Counted from the stretch's first letter, positions 9,539-20,293 are shown. The stretch: DNA of 64,000 nt from UBA5069 sp964560495 (GCA_964560495.1 CAZLMM010000024.1:9186-73185), one strand, 5' to 3'. The notes: generated by a model from the sequence alone, not told the origin. Translations and numbers: made by a program.

Positions 9539-9755
9539 CCGTTTGAAAATTCACATGGTAAGGGTTTGAACGGCGGCGCAGACTTCTCTGCCCGTGCAAC
9601 AGCACCCATTCGCCGCCGTTCAAGCCCTTCTTCCCGGCGTCAGTTTGGGCGTCGGCAGGGTTTGAATGGCGGCGAACCAACGAGCTCCATCCACGAAAAG
9701 ATTCGCCGCCGCCATTCAAACCCCTACGGTCTGCTGTCCATGAATTTTCAAACGG
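9539..9755. repeat. MITE-like element: 15-bp terminal inverted repeats enclosing two large palindromes
   Basis: The outer ends are CCGTTTGAAAATTCA (9539-9553) and its exact complement (9741-9755). Inside lie two 68-bp palindromes. The first (9561-9628) pairs 18-base arms with one mismatch. The second (9657-9724) pairs 17-base arms, GGGTTTGAATGGCGGCG with its complement, perfectly. A relative of the inner palindrome occurs at 23496. There is no coding capacity and no clear target-site duplication. It is probably a non-autonomous mobile or REP-type element. Confidence 0.75.
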
Positions 9756-9759
9756 TCTT

Positions 9760-9787
9760 TTACTCGTTACTCGTTACTTATTACTCG
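9760..9787. repeat. Tandem heptamer repeat (TTACTCG x4)
   Basis: Four consecutive 7-base units: TTACTCG, TTACTCG, TTACTTA, TTACTCG, then TGACGAGT, which makes the last unit palindromic. A related CTCGTTACGAG palindrome occurs near 17274-17288. It ends about 35 bases before the transaldolase Shine-Dalgarno. Confidence 0.6.
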
Positions 9788-9832
9788 TGACGAGTCTGAA
9801 TCGGCAACCTTGTGACAAGCTCGGAGGAAACA

Positions 9833-10939
9833 ATGAATTCGATACAGCAACTCGCAGCAGCCGGCCAGAGCGTCTGGCTGGATTTCATCGAGCGGGAGAT
9901 GGTGCACTCTGGCGAGCTGGCCCGGCTGGTGAGGACAGGGGTCGCCGGCGTCACCTCCAACCCCACTATCTTCCAGCAAGCCATCAGCAAGAGCGCCGCC
10001 TATGCCGACGATCTGGCGCACCTGGTCAAACAGGGTCTCGACGCCAAGACGATCTTCGAGCGTTTGGCCGTGGCCGACATCCAGGCCGCGGCTGATGTCT
10101 TGCGCCCCATCTACGACGCGGCGGGCGGTCACGATGGCTTTGTCAGCCTGGAGGTGTCGCCGGCCCTGGCCCACGAGACCGACGCCACGGTTGCCGAGGC
10201 GCGGCGACTCCACGCCGCAGTGAACCGCCCCAACTTGATGGTCAAGGTGCCGGCGACCCGGGCCGGCGTCCCGGCCATTCGCACGCTGATCGGCGACGGC
10301 GTCAACATCAACGTCACCCTCATTTTCAGCCTGGAACGCTATGATGCCGTCAAAGAGGCTTATCTCCAAGGGTTGTCAGATCGCCTGGACAGAGGCCAGG
10401 CCATCGACCGCATCGCCTCGGTGGCGAGCTTCTTTGTCAGCCGCGTGGATGGCAACGTGGACGCCCGGCTGGAGAAGATTGCAGCCGCTCGCCCCGACTG
10501 GGCGATGGAGGCGACCGCTTTGATGGGCAAGGCCGCGGTCGCCAACGCTAAACTGGCCTATCGCCAGTTCCAGACGAAGTTCTCCGGCGCACGCTGGGAG
10601 CGGCTGGCGGCGGCCGGCGCACGCGTGCAGCGCCCTCTGTGGGCCAGCACCAGCACGAAGAACCCGGCCTATCCCGACCTGCTCTACGTGGAGCCGCTCA
10701 TTGGCCCCCATACGGTGAACACCATGCCGCCCAAGACCCTGGAAGCCTTTCTGGATCATGGGCGCGTCGAACAGACTGTGGAACAAGGCGTGGAGGAAGT
10801 CGCCGGGCAACTGGCTGCAATCGAGGCGCTGGGCATCTCTTTGGCGCAGGTGACAGAGGAACTTGAGGAGGACGGCGTCAAGAAGTTCGCCGATTCCTTC
10901 GTCGATCTGCTGGCTTCCATTGAGCAGCGTCGGCGCTAA
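9833..10939 (+). CDS. tal: Transaldolase, long form
   Basis: A 368-residue transaldolase that transfers a dihydroxyacetone unit between sugar phosphates in the non-oxidative pentose phosphate pathway. The ATG at 9833 has a GGAGG box five bases upstream; the open frame to 9812 is not needed. Characteristic segments are GVTSNPTIFQQAI, LMVKVPATRAG (with the likely Schiff-base Lys), NVTLIFSLERY, FVSRVDGNVD and STSTKNPAYPDLLYVEPLIG. Length and these motifs match the approximately 370-residue class seen in actinobacteria and similar phyla rather than the short E. coli type. It stands alone. Confidence 0.93.
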   Translation: MNSIQQLAAAGQSVWLDFIEREMVHSGELARLVRTGVAGVTSNPTIFQQAISKSAAYADDLAHLVKQGLDAKTIFERLAVADIQAAADVLRPIYDAAGGHDGFVSLEVSPALAHETDATVAEARRLHAAVNRPNLMVKVPATRAGVPAIRTLIGDGVNINVTLIFSLERYDAVKEAYLQGLSDRLDRGQAIDRIASVASFFVSRVDGNVDARLEKIAAARPDWAMEATALMGKAAVANAKLAYRQFQTKFSGARWERLAAAGARVQRPLWASTSTKNPAYPDLLYVEPLIGPHTVNTMPPKTLEAFLDHGRVEQTVEQGVEEVAGQLAAIEALGISLAQVTEELEEDGVKKFADSFVDLLASIEQRRR

Positions 10940-11149
10940 TGTAGGGCGACTGCACGAGCCGCCCCTACGGGCTGTTGGCTTGACTTCTGGGAAGCCGGAG
11001 GTTGTCCTTATCACCGCTCGACCTTACACCGCAAAACCACAGACCGCCAGGGTTCACGCTCACCCGCAACCCTGCCAAAACACCCCTATGTGAAACTAAA
11101 CAGTATTCGACTTTTCATTTGCTTTTCTCAATGAAGGAGCACAGAGACA
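10940..11149. other. Intergenic region with an imperfect palindrome
   Basis: An imperfect inverted repeat (10941-10968; GTAGGGCG against CGCCCCTAC) follows the transaldolase stop and has the same CCTACG ending as other short palindromes in this window. The rest is the presumed promoter region of the fatty-acid oxidation genes. A clear AAGGAG ribosome site precedes 11150. Confidence 0.5.
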
Positions 11150-13585
<2,436 letters not shown>

Positions 13586-13605
13586 TCAATGGTCAATGGT
13601 CAATG
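13586..13605. repeat. Short tandem repeat (TCAATGG-type x3)
   Basis: Three consecutive TCAATGG/TCAATGA units sit directly after the fadN-like stop, followed by CAATTG-containing inverted sequence. They fill most of the 62-base gap before the thiolase gene and look like a common dispersed repeat rather than a regulatory site. Confidence 0.5.
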
Positions 13606-13647
13606 ATGAATTGGCAATTGATGAACTATGGGAAAGAGAGATGAAGG

Positions 13648-14823
13648 ATGACGAACGCTGTGATTGTTTCCGCCGCTCGCACCGCCGTGGGCAGGGCGCC
13701 GCGCGGTAGTTTGCGTACTGTGCGCCCGGATGATATGGCCGCCGAGGTGGTCAAAGCTGTCGTCGAACGCGCCGGCATAGAGCCGGACGTGGTGGAAGAT
13801 GTGGTGTTGGGGTGCGCCTTCCCCGAGGCGGAGCAAGGCATGAACGTAGCGCGCATTGTCGCCTTGCGCGCTGGATTGCCCGAATCGGTCTGCGGCCAGA
13901 CGGTGAATCGCTTCTGCTCCAGCGGCTTGCAGACTATTGCCAGCGCAGCCCAGCAGATCATGTCGGGCATGGGTGAAGTCATCATCGCCGGCGGCGTGGA
14001 AAGTATGTCCCATGTGCCCATGATCGGCAATAAGTTTGTCGCCAATCCTTACCTGGCCGAGGAGTATCCCGGCGTCTATCTGGGCATGGGGTTGACCGCC
14101 GAGAATGTGGCAAAGAAGTATGGCGTCAGTCGCGAAGATCAGGATGCCTTTGCCTTGCGCAGCCATCGGCGCGCCGCCGCCGCGCAGGATGGCGGCAACT
14201 TCAACGCCGAAATCATCCCCTTGCAGGTCAAGATGAAAAGCGGTATGGGCGGCAGTGTCAAAGAGAGCAGCTACATCTTCGACAAGGATGAGGGCGTGCG
14301 CCGCGACACATCATCGGAGGCGTTGGCCAAGCTCAAGCCAGCTTTCGCTGCCAGCGGGACGGTCACTGCCGGCAATAGCAGCCAGACCAGCGACGGCGCT
14401 GCCGCAGTGTTGCTCATGAGCGAGGAGCGAGCCAACGCGCTGGGGCTAAAGCCGTTGGCGCGCTTCATCAGCTTTGCCGTGGGAGGCGTCTCGCCCGAGT
14501 ACATGGGCATCGGCCCCATTGCAGCCGTGCCAAAGGCGCTCAAGCTGGCAGGGATGAGCCTGGGCGACATCGACCTCATCGAACTCAACGAGGCTTTCGC
14601 CGCGCAGGGGCTGGCGGTGATCCGCGAGCTGGATTTTGACGAGGAGATCACCAACGTCAACGGCGGCGCCATCGCCCTGGGACATCCCCTGGGCTGCACC
14701 GGCGCCAAGCTCACCGTGCAGATTTTGTACGAGCTGGCGCGCCGCGACAAGAACGTCGGCCTGGTGACCATGTGCATCGGCGGCGGCATGGGCGCAGCGG
14801 GGATCATTGAACGGCTGAATTGA
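13648..14823 (+). CDS. fadA: Acetyl-CoA C-acyltransferase (thiolase)
   Basis: A 391-residue thiolase that cleaves 3-ketoacyl-CoA to acetyl-CoA and a shortened acyl-CoA. The acylated Cys lies in NRFCSSGLQT (about residue 91). The His region is ELNEAFAAQG and GHPLGCTGAK, and the second catalytic Cys is in MCIGGGMGAAG near the C-terminus. Length and motifs are complete. It follows the FadN-like gene and is closed by a strong terminator, so the two form a beta-oxidation operon. A biosynthetic acetoacetyl-CoA thiolase would look similar; the neighbour favours degradation. Confidence 0.92.
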   Translation: MTNAVIVSAARTAVGRAPRGSLRTVRPDDMAAEVVKAVVERAGIEPDVVEDVVLGCAFPEAEQGMNVARIVALRAGLPESVCGQTVNRFCSSGLQTIASAAQQIMSGMGEVIIAGGVESMSHVPMIGNKFVANPYLAEEYPGVYLGMGLTAENVAKKYGVSREDQDAFALRSHRRAAAAQDGGNFNAEIIPLQVKMKSGMGGSVKESSYIFDKDEGVRRDTSSEALAKLKPAFAASGTVTAGNSSQTSDGAAAVLLMSEERANALGLKPLARFISFAVGGVSPEYMGIGPIAAVPKALKLAGMSLGDIDLIELNEAFAAQGLAVIRELDFDEEITNVNGGAIALGHPLGCTGAKLTVQILYELARRDKNVGLVTMCIGGGMGAAGIIERLN

Positions 14824-14840
14824 GGGGTGGAGAGGTATTG

Positions 14841-14876
14841 CAGGGTGGCAGGTTTCGACTTGCCACCCTGTTTTTG
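14841..14876 (+). terminator. Rho-independent terminator of the fatty-acid oxidation operon
   Basis: A 10-bp GC-rich stem (CAGGGTGGCA with TGCCACCCTG) and a 10-base loop are followed by TTTTTGT. It begins 18 bases after the thiolase stop. This is the clearest intrinsic terminator in the window. Confidence 0.9.
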
Positions 14877-15037
14877 TACTGAAATTCCACGACTTGGGCA
14901 AAGTGATGGGATCTGTATCCAAGAAGATGCAACGCAAACTTTTCAGGCGATCACCCAGCTCCACGATATCTCTCGGATTTTCTGGATCTGTTCATCCGTC
15001 CGCCAGCGTTGTTTCAACCGTAGCCCATGCTGTCGCC

Positions 15038-16132
15038 TTATGTTGGGCGAGGCCACGCCACACCCACCTCATCAGCCAGACGCCGCAGGTCATCATAGAC
15101 CTCTGGATCCAGGGGTGCGCCGTCCCGCAGCTTTTCCTGCTGGCGACGCCATTCCAGCTCGCCCGGCAGCAAAATCTCTTTGACGCCCGGACGTGGGCGA
15201 CTGGCTTTGACCATGCGGATGAAGTCATGGAGATTGGCGTAGAATTGGCTTCGCTCCATGAACCAGTCGATGTGATAGGCGATGAACTGATGCGCCACCT
15301 CCTGACGCGCCGGGTCGCTGTAGGGGATGACCCCATAGCCGCCGCCGCTCAGCACTCCCGTCAGCACGTCGGTGATGAGGCTCAACGCATAGCCTTTGTA
15401 CTCGCCCATGGGCAGCAGCGCGCCGTCCATGGCTGCGGCGGGGTCATCCGTCGTTTGCCCATCAGGGGTGATAGCCCAGTTGGTCGGCATCTTCTTCCCG
15501 TCGCGCAGCAGCCAGCGCATCATGCCCTTGCCCGCAGTGGTGAGCGCCATGTCCAGGATGATGGGCATGGCATCGGGTGTATCGCCGGTGGGCACGGCCA
15601 CGGCCCACGGGTTGGTGCCGACCACACCATCGATGCCGCCCCACGGCGCCATCTCCGGCCCTGCATTGGTCATGCTCACGCCGATGCAGCCGGCAGCCAA
15701 CGCCTGGCTGGCCGAGTAGCTGGCCGAGCCGAAGTGGGTGCTGTGGCGCACGACCACGATGCCCACACCGCACTTCTGCGCCTTTGCGATGGCCAGGCGC
15801 ATGGCCTTCACCGCCATGACGGTGCCAGGGCCGTTGTGGGCGTCCACCAGCGCCAATGCCGGAGATTCCTTGACGACATCGAAGGGCGCATTGGGATTGA
15901 CATGGCGCAGCCGAACGCGCTCCACATAGGCGCGCACCCGGCGCACGCCCTGTCCCTGACCCTGCAGGTTGCGCAACTCGCTGGCGACCAACGCGTCGGC
16001 GATGATGTCGGCGTCTTCAGGCGCCAGATCCGTCGTGCGCAAGATCGCTTGCGTCACTTCGGCCAATGTATGAACCGCTACAAATCGCAATGGAATCTGT
16101 TCGGTCTTGTAGTCGGCGCTGTATTCACTCAT
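15038..16132 (-). CDS. Ldh/malate dehydrogenase-family oxidoreductase (NAD(P)-dependent 2-hydroxy/2-oxo acid)
   Basis: A 364-residue member of the YlbC/AllD/ComC family, structurally distinct from ordinary lactate dehydrogenase. Diagnostic segments are the catalytic-His strand VVVRHSTHFGSASY, MTNAGPEMAPWGG, GTNPWAVAVPTG and GEYKGYALSLITDVL. The start at 16132 has GAGGTG upstream; a longer frame runs to 16588 but overlaps the permease gene. Family members oxidise or reduce ureidoglycolate, sulfolactate, malate or delta-1-piperideine carboxylate. It is the last gene of the minus-strand importer operon, where one would expect ATPase genes, so it probably acts on the imported compound or its keto-acid product. 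Confidence 0.85.
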   Translation of the reverse strand: MSEYSADYKTEQIPLRFVAVHTLAEVTQAILRTTDLAPEDADIIADALVASELRNLQGQGQGVRRVRAYVERVRLRHVNPNAPFDVVKESPALALVDAHNGPGTVMAVKAMRLAIAKAQKCGVGIVVVRHSTHFGSASYSASQALAAGCIGVSMTNAGPEMAPWGGIDGVVGTNPWAVAVPTGDTPDAMPIILDMALTTAGKGMMRWLLRDGKKMPTNWAITPDGQTTDDPAAAMDGALLPMGEYKGYALSLITDVLTGVLSGGGYGVIPYSDPARQEVAHQFIAYHIDWFMERSQFYANLHDFIRMVKASRPRPGVKEILLPGELEWRRQQEKLRDGAPLDPEVYDDLRRLADEVGVAWPRPT

Positions 16133-16194
16133 CGTTGCACCTCGAACGAACTCAGCCACAAGCAACGCAGAACGCACAAAAATTCTCGTTGATG

Positions 16195-17133
16195 TCACCG
16201 CCCGCGCAGCCGCGGGTCGAGAAAATCGCGCAACCAATCGCCCAGGATGTTCAACGAGAGCACCGTGAACATGATAGCCAGCCCGGGGAAGAGCGCCAGC
16301 CACCAGAAGCCGCCCAGGAGTTGGTCGCGGCTTTCGGCCAGCATCCCGCCCCAGGTGGGCACCTCTGGCGGCACGCCCAACCCCAGAAAGGAGAGCGCTG
16401 CCTCGGACAGAATGACGCCCGCCACGTTGAACGATGCGATGACGATCAGCGGCGCCAGGATGTTGGGCAGGATAGCCCGCCCGACGATGCGCCGATGATT
16501 GACGCCGACAGCTCGGGCTGAATCCACGTAATCCTTGCGCTTTTGGGCGATGGTTTCGCCGCGCGCAATGCGCGCATAAACGACCCACTGGCCCACTGCC
16601 AGGATGATCACCAGGTTCAGCAGACCCGAACCGAGGATGACAAGCACCAAAATCGCCAACAAGATGAAGGGAAACGCCAGCTGCACGTCGGCCAGTCGCA
16701 TGATCACATCATCGGTTCGCCCGCCGGTGTAGCCGCCGACTACGCCCAGGCTGACGCCGATGAGGCCGCCGATGGCGACGGCCGCCACGCCCACCGCCAG
16801 AGAGACTCGCGCGCCATAGACGAGCCGAGAGAGAACATCACGGCCCAGCCCATCAGAACCCAGAATGAAGGTAAACGAATGGTCGGCAATCTGCACCTCG
16901 GTCATGGGGGGCTTGAGGCGCAGGATCAAGTTCTGGCGATTGGGGTCGGCAGGGGCCAGTTGCGGTGCAAAGAGCGCGGCAATCACCAGGAACGCCAGGA
17001 TCATGATTGCCAATAAAGGCCAGCGCGCCCGCAGCAGACTGGTCCATGCCTTGGCAGCATCGGAAGGCTGTCGCCGCGTTGGCGCAACGGGCATACTCGC
17101 ATCTGTCTCGGGCGCCATCGTCTGGTTCGTCAT
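16195..17133 (-). CDS. Peptide/nickel-type ABC transporter permease (DppC-like)
   Basis: A 312-residue inner-membrane permease. A cytoplasmic N-terminal tail precedes the first helix (LLAIMILAFLVIAALFAPQL). The DppC motif LILRLKPP...FILGSDGLGRDVLSRLVYG and five further helices follow. The EAA-type ATPase contact loop reads DYVDSARAVGVNHRRIVGRAILPN. It pairs with the DppB-like protein encoded 168 bases upstream to form the channel of the first importer. No ATPase gene lies in this operon. Confidence 0.9.
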   Translation of the reverse strand: MTNQTMAPETDASMPVAPTRRQPSDAAKAWTSLLRARWPLLAIMILAFLVIAALFAPQLAPADPNRQNLILRLKPPMTEVQIADHSFTFILGSDGLGRDVLSRLVYGARVSLAVGVAAVAIGGLIGVSLGVVGGYTGGRTDDVIMRLADVQLAFPFILLAILVLVILGSGLLNLVIILAVGQWVVYARIARGETIAQKRKDYVDSARAVGVNHRRIVGRAILPNILAPLIVIASFNVAGVILSEAALSFLGLGVPPEVPTWGGMLAESRDQLLGGFWWLALFPGLAIMFTVLSLNILGDWLRDFLDPRLRGR

Positions 17134-17301
17134 GGTTCAGATCCATGCCCAAACGCGCTGAACAATGAAGATGTCCATGTGTTCCCTGCGCTCTTCGTGA
17201 TTCATCATCTTCAGGTCAGGCCACATGTCCCTTCGGACACAAATAACAGAGAAAATGGCGCAAGTAACTTGTGACTCGTTACGAGTCGCAGACGATTGTC
17301 T

Positions 17302-18279
17302 TCAGGTCAGCCGGATACGCGGGTCGATCATCGTATAGACCACGTCCACCGCCAGGTTGAGCAGCACAAAGAGCAGCGAAAAGACGACGACCGCAGCCTG
17401 CACAACCGGGATGTCGCGCTGGTTGATGGCGTTGAAGACCAGCCGCCCCACGCCCGGCCACGAAAAGACCGTCTCGATGACTACAACACCGCTGAGCAGA
17501 AAGCCAAATTCCAACCCCACAATGGTAATGAACGGGATGAGCGCGTTGCGAAAAGCATGACGCCCGATGACGGTGCGACCGGCCAACCCCTTGGCGCGCG
17601 CCGTCGTCACGTAGTCTTGACCTAACACTTCCAACATGGAAGAGCGGATCAGGCGCGAGTTGCGCGACAATGAGAAGACCGCCAGACAGATGCCGGGCAA
17701 AATGACATGGCGCGCCGCTTCGGGCAGATTGGCGACCGCAGTCTGAAAATCTCCGGCCAACAACGGCTGGATCACCGGCACATGGCCGGAAATAGGCAGC
17801 CATCTCAGCCACAAACCTACAAACAGGATCAACATGATGCCAAGCCAGAAGCTGGGCATGGACTGACCAATCATGGCGAAGAGCATGACGCCGCCGTCCC
17901 ACGCTGTGCCGCGGCGCGTGGCAGAAAAAATGCCGATGGGGATGGCGAGGCTTACTGCCACAAAGATAGCGAAAAAGGTCAGTTCCAGGGTGGCGGGCAT
18001 GCGTTCCATCACCAGGGCAAAGGCCGGCGTGCGAGAGCGCAGCGAATTGCCCAGGTCGAGGCGGGCAAGCCCCCAAAGATAGTTGGCGTATTGCACGTAG
18101 AGCGGCTTGTCAAAACCGAGCTTGGCGCGTGTAGCCGCCACCTCTTCCTCCGTGGCGCGTTCAGAAACATATAGGTAGGTTGGGTCGCCGGCCAGGTGCA
18201 ACGCAAAAAAGGTCAGCAGCGTAACGCCGATGATCACCAACACCATTTGCAACAAGCGACGCACCAGGTAAGTCGTCAT
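17302..18279 (-). CDS. Peptide/nickel-type ABC transporter permease (DppB-like)
   Basis: A 325-residue permease beginning MTTYLVRRLLQMVLVIIGVT, the classic DppB N-terminus. A periplasmic segment follows with KLGFDKPLYVQYANYLWG and LDLGNSLRSRTP. Six helices can be counted, with the coupling loop DYVTTARAKGLAGRTVIGRH and the terminal VVYTMIDPRIRLT. It works with the DppC-like protein encoded downstream and the binding protein encoded upstream. The 94-base gap before it contains a long stem-loop (18296-18356). Confidence 0.9.
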   Translation of the reverse strand: MTTYLVRRLLQMVLVIIGVTLLTFFALHLAGDPTYLYVSERATEEEVAATRAKLGFDKPLYVQYANYLWGLARLDLGNSLRSRTPAFALVMERMPATLELTFFAIFVAVSLAIPIGIFSATRRGTAWDGGVMLFAMIGQSMPSFWLGIMLILFVGLWLRWLPISGHVPVIQPLLAGDFQTAVANLPEAARHVILPGICLAVFSLSRNSRLIRSSMLEVLGQDYVTTARAKGLAGRTVIGRHAFRNALIPFITIVGLEFGFLLSGVVVIETVFSWPGVGRLVFNAINQRDIPVVQAAVVVFSLLFVLLNLAVDVVYTMIDPRIRLT

Positions 18280-18295
18280 GGGGCAGTGTTCAATC

Positions 18296-18356
18296 GTGCG
18301 TCGCCGACGCTACGTTTGCCCTGGCGAGCGGGGCAAGCGCAGCGTCGGCGACGCAC
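18296..18356 (-). promoter_or_regulatory. Long stem-loop between binding-protein and permease genes (importer 1)
   Basis: Two 26-base arms (18296-18321 and 18331-18356) pair with only two mismatches around a 9-base loop. The structure lies directly between the binding-protein stop (18374) and the DppB-like start (18279). There is no T-run, so it is not a normal terminator. Stem-loops in this position, as between malE and malF, stabilise the upstream message and leave the binding protein in excess. A comparable stem sits at 37943-37987. Confidence 0.65.
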
Positions 18357-18373
18357 AGGGGAAAGTTAGCGGC

Positions 18374-20002
18374 TTATTGCGGGCTGGCTGTTGTCACGTC
18401 GATGATCTCGTCGCGGCGGGGCTGCCAATTCACGTCATTGCCAACGCCGTAGAAGTCGGGTTGGAAGTACATGAAGAGCCAGGGTGGATCATTGTACATG
18501 ACTTCCAACATGCGGTCCGTGATCTCCTTCTCCTGCACCGGGTCGCGTGTGGCAGCCAGTTCGGTCCAGCCAGCGAACCAGTCTGGGTTGTTCCATTCGG
18601 TGTAGTTGGTGGCCGCATCGGGTTTGGAGATGTCCGACATATCGTAGACCGCGCTCCACGTGCTGCCGCCAGTGCCCACGAAGAAGAGCGGGCCAACTTT
18701 GTGCTCGCGCAAGAGCGGTACGAACTCGGAGCCCCACTCCATTTGCTGTAAATTCACCTTGACGCCCACATCGGTCAGATATTGGGCGATTGCCTGGACG
18801 ACGGCCACATCATTCAGATAGCGCCCTTTGCCAGCCATCATGCCCATCTCGAAACGGACGCCATCGGGTCCAGCGGGATAGCCCGCCTCGTCCAGCAGTT
18901 GCTTCGCCATTTCGGGGTCGTAGGGATAGGGTTGTAAATTGGCGTTGTTATTGGGCGGGTTGACCATACTCGAGGCGCGCTCACAGTCGAAGGCGAGGAG
19001 CGTCTGGCAGATGGTGGGCACATCCACGGCGTATTGCAGGGCGACGCGCACTTTGGGGTCTTGGAGAATCTGGCCGTCGGGTGTGCCGCTGAATTCGTCG
19101 CCCAGGTTGTAGCCAACGTACATCCGTCGGGTGCCAGAGACGCCTTTCACCTGGGCTGCGCCGCTGTCGTTGATGGCCTGGTGCTGGTCAGGCGGCACAT
19201 TGGTGATGACGTCCACGTTGCCGGCGATCAGTTCAGCCGAGCGCGTCGAAGCTTCGGGAATGACCTTCCATTCCAGCTCATCATAGGCCACATCTTTGAG
19301 CGGGTAGTCAGCCACCTTTTCCAGCAGAACATGATCGTCCTTCACCCATTCCACGAACTTGTACGGACCGGAGCCGATGGGGGTGGCCGCGGCGTCCTCC
19401 AGGCTCATGGCCGAGTACGAGTCTTTACAGTGGATGAAGGCTTCGGAGATCAGACCCAGAGCCGGCGATGTGTACAGACCCATGAGGATGGTCACTTCCA
19501 GGTCGCTGTCCACCCGCACGCCCTGATAGTCGATGGCGTCCAAAACGAAGCCCGCCGTGTTGCCGGTGAAGCCATTGGCGTCGTCCGCCGCACGCTCGAA
19601 GGTGTAGGCCACATCCTCGGCGGTCAGCGGCTCGCCATCGTGACAGGTGAGACCTTCCTTGAGCTTGAAAGTCATCTCTTTGCCGTCTTCCGAGAGGGTG
19701 TATGATTCTGCCAGGTACGGGTCAAGGGAACCGCTCTCGGTGATCTCGAAAAGCGTGGCGTACATGTGGGTGAAAATGTTGGATTCGGCGCGGGAGTTGA
19801 CGTTCGACGGTTCCAACCCCTGGACATCCACCGACTGGGCGATCACCAGTCGGCTCTTTTCGCCCGCTGGCTGCTCGGCAGCTGCGCCGGTGTCGGCGGC
19901 GGGAGCGGCGGGCGCAGCCGGCATGGCGGCGCAGGCCGTGAGCATCGCCATTACGCCGGCCATGAGGCCCACGATCCAGCCCTTTTGTCTACGTGTGGTC
20001 AT
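18374..20002 (-). CDS. ABC transporter substrate-binding lipoprotein, family 5 (importer 1)
   Basis: A 542-residue extracytoplasmic binding protein of the DppA/OppA family (SBP_bac_5). The ATG at 20002 has AGGAGG upstream; a longer frame to 20098 lacks a credible start. The signal peptide ends in a lipobox, MAMLTACAAMPAAP, so Cys near residue 22 is the lipid anchor, followed by an Ala/Pro-rich linker. Family signature: LAESYTLSEDGKEMTFKL, then DGEPLTAEDVAYTFERA. Ligands of this family include peptides, nickel, opines and glycosides. It is the first gene of the importer-1 operon, with the shared operator and a strong promoter 217-262 bases upstream of its start. Confidence 0.9.
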   Translation of the reverse strand: MTTRRQKGWIVGLMAGVMAMLTACAAMPAAPAAPAADTGAAAEQPAGEKSRLVIAQSVDVQGLEPSNVNSRAESNIFTHMYATLFEITESGSLDPYLAESYTLSEDGKEMTFKLKEGLTCHDGEPLTAEDVAYTFERAADDANGFTGNTAGFVLDAIDYQGVRVDSDLEVTILMGLYTSPALGLISEAFIHCKDSYSAMSLEDAAATPIGSGPYKFVEWVKDDHVLLEKVADYPLKDVAYDELEWKVIPEASTRSAELIAGNVDVITNVPPDQHQAINDSGAAQVKGVSGTRRMYVGYNLGDEFSGTPDGQILQDPKVRVALQYAVDVPTICQTLLAFDCERASSMVNPPNNNANLQPYPYDPEMAKQLLDEAGYPAGPDGVRFEMGMMAGKGRYLNDVAVVQAIAQYLTDVGVKVNLQQMEWGSEFVPLLREHKVGPLFFVGTGGSTWSAVYDMSDISKPDAATNYTEWNNPDWFAGWTELAATRDPVQEKEITDRMLEVMYNDPPWLFMYFQPDFYGVGNDVNWQPRRDEIIDVTTASPQ

Positions 20003-20218
20003 GGTTAGTTGTCCTCCTGTTGAAATGAGTAAGGCAATACGAACTGAAACGACTACCACTGCAAAACTGCGGTTGCTCTCGAATCCAGAAGTTTTCACAA
20101 ATCAAGAACTCCTGGTTTCAAATACAGCCAAGTGTAAAGTCGACCCGCTGGCGCGACGCCCTGGCAGATCAGGGGAACCCGTCAAAGCGACGCGCTGATT
20201 GGCGCGCATCTACTATCT

Positions 20219-20247
20219 ATGATATAACTCGTTCAGTAATTTGTCAA
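20219..20247 (-). promoter_or_regulatory. Sigma-70-type promoter of the importer-1 operon
   Basis: Read on the minus strand: -35 TTGACA (20247-20242), 17-base spacer, -10 TATCAT (20224-20219). The -35 hexamer lies inside the palindromic operator, so binding of a repressor would block RNA polymerase. The same hexamers and spacing occur in front of gntR at 36126-36154. Confidence 0.75.
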
Positions 20248-20264
20248 CTGTCAACAGTTGGCAA
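20241..20264. promoter_or_regulatory. Palindromic operator, copy 1 (probable GntR/FCD site)
   Basis: Arms TTGTCAACTG and CAGTTGGCAA flank a TCAA spacer, with one mismatch in ten pairs. With the preceding AT, 22 bases are identical to the site at 36148. GntR-family dimers bind palindromes of this size. The only regulator gene in the window lies beside copy 2, which makes it the natural candidate for both sites. Confidence 0.75.
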
Positions 20265-20293
20265 TCGTTATCGTTCTCGCCTACAGAGGAATC

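Larger units (their letters stand above)
9511..9832. other. Repeat-filled intergenic gap
   Basis: About 320 non-coding bases between the MDR gene and the transaldolase gene. Almost all of it is a 217-bp element bounded by 15-bp inverted repeats and carrying two 68-bp palindromes (entry at 9539). A run of TTACTCG-type heptamers (9760-9787) follows. I see no credible coding sequence. Confidence 0.7.
20003..20293. other. Divergent regulatory region of importer 1 and the M14 peptidase
   Basis: This region contains a minus-strand promoter (20219-20247) overlapped by the operator at 20241-20264. The predicted leader of the importer transcript is about 210 bases, unusually long; I found no recognisable riboswitch in it. 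On the plus strand only weak -10 candidates follow the operator, so control of the M14 gene from this site is possible but not shown. Confidence 0.6.

Noticed and set aside
20258..20293. TTG start for the M14 peptidase at 20258
   Set aside because: It lies inside the operator; the ATG at 20294 has AGAGGA in front and begins the conserved sequence.
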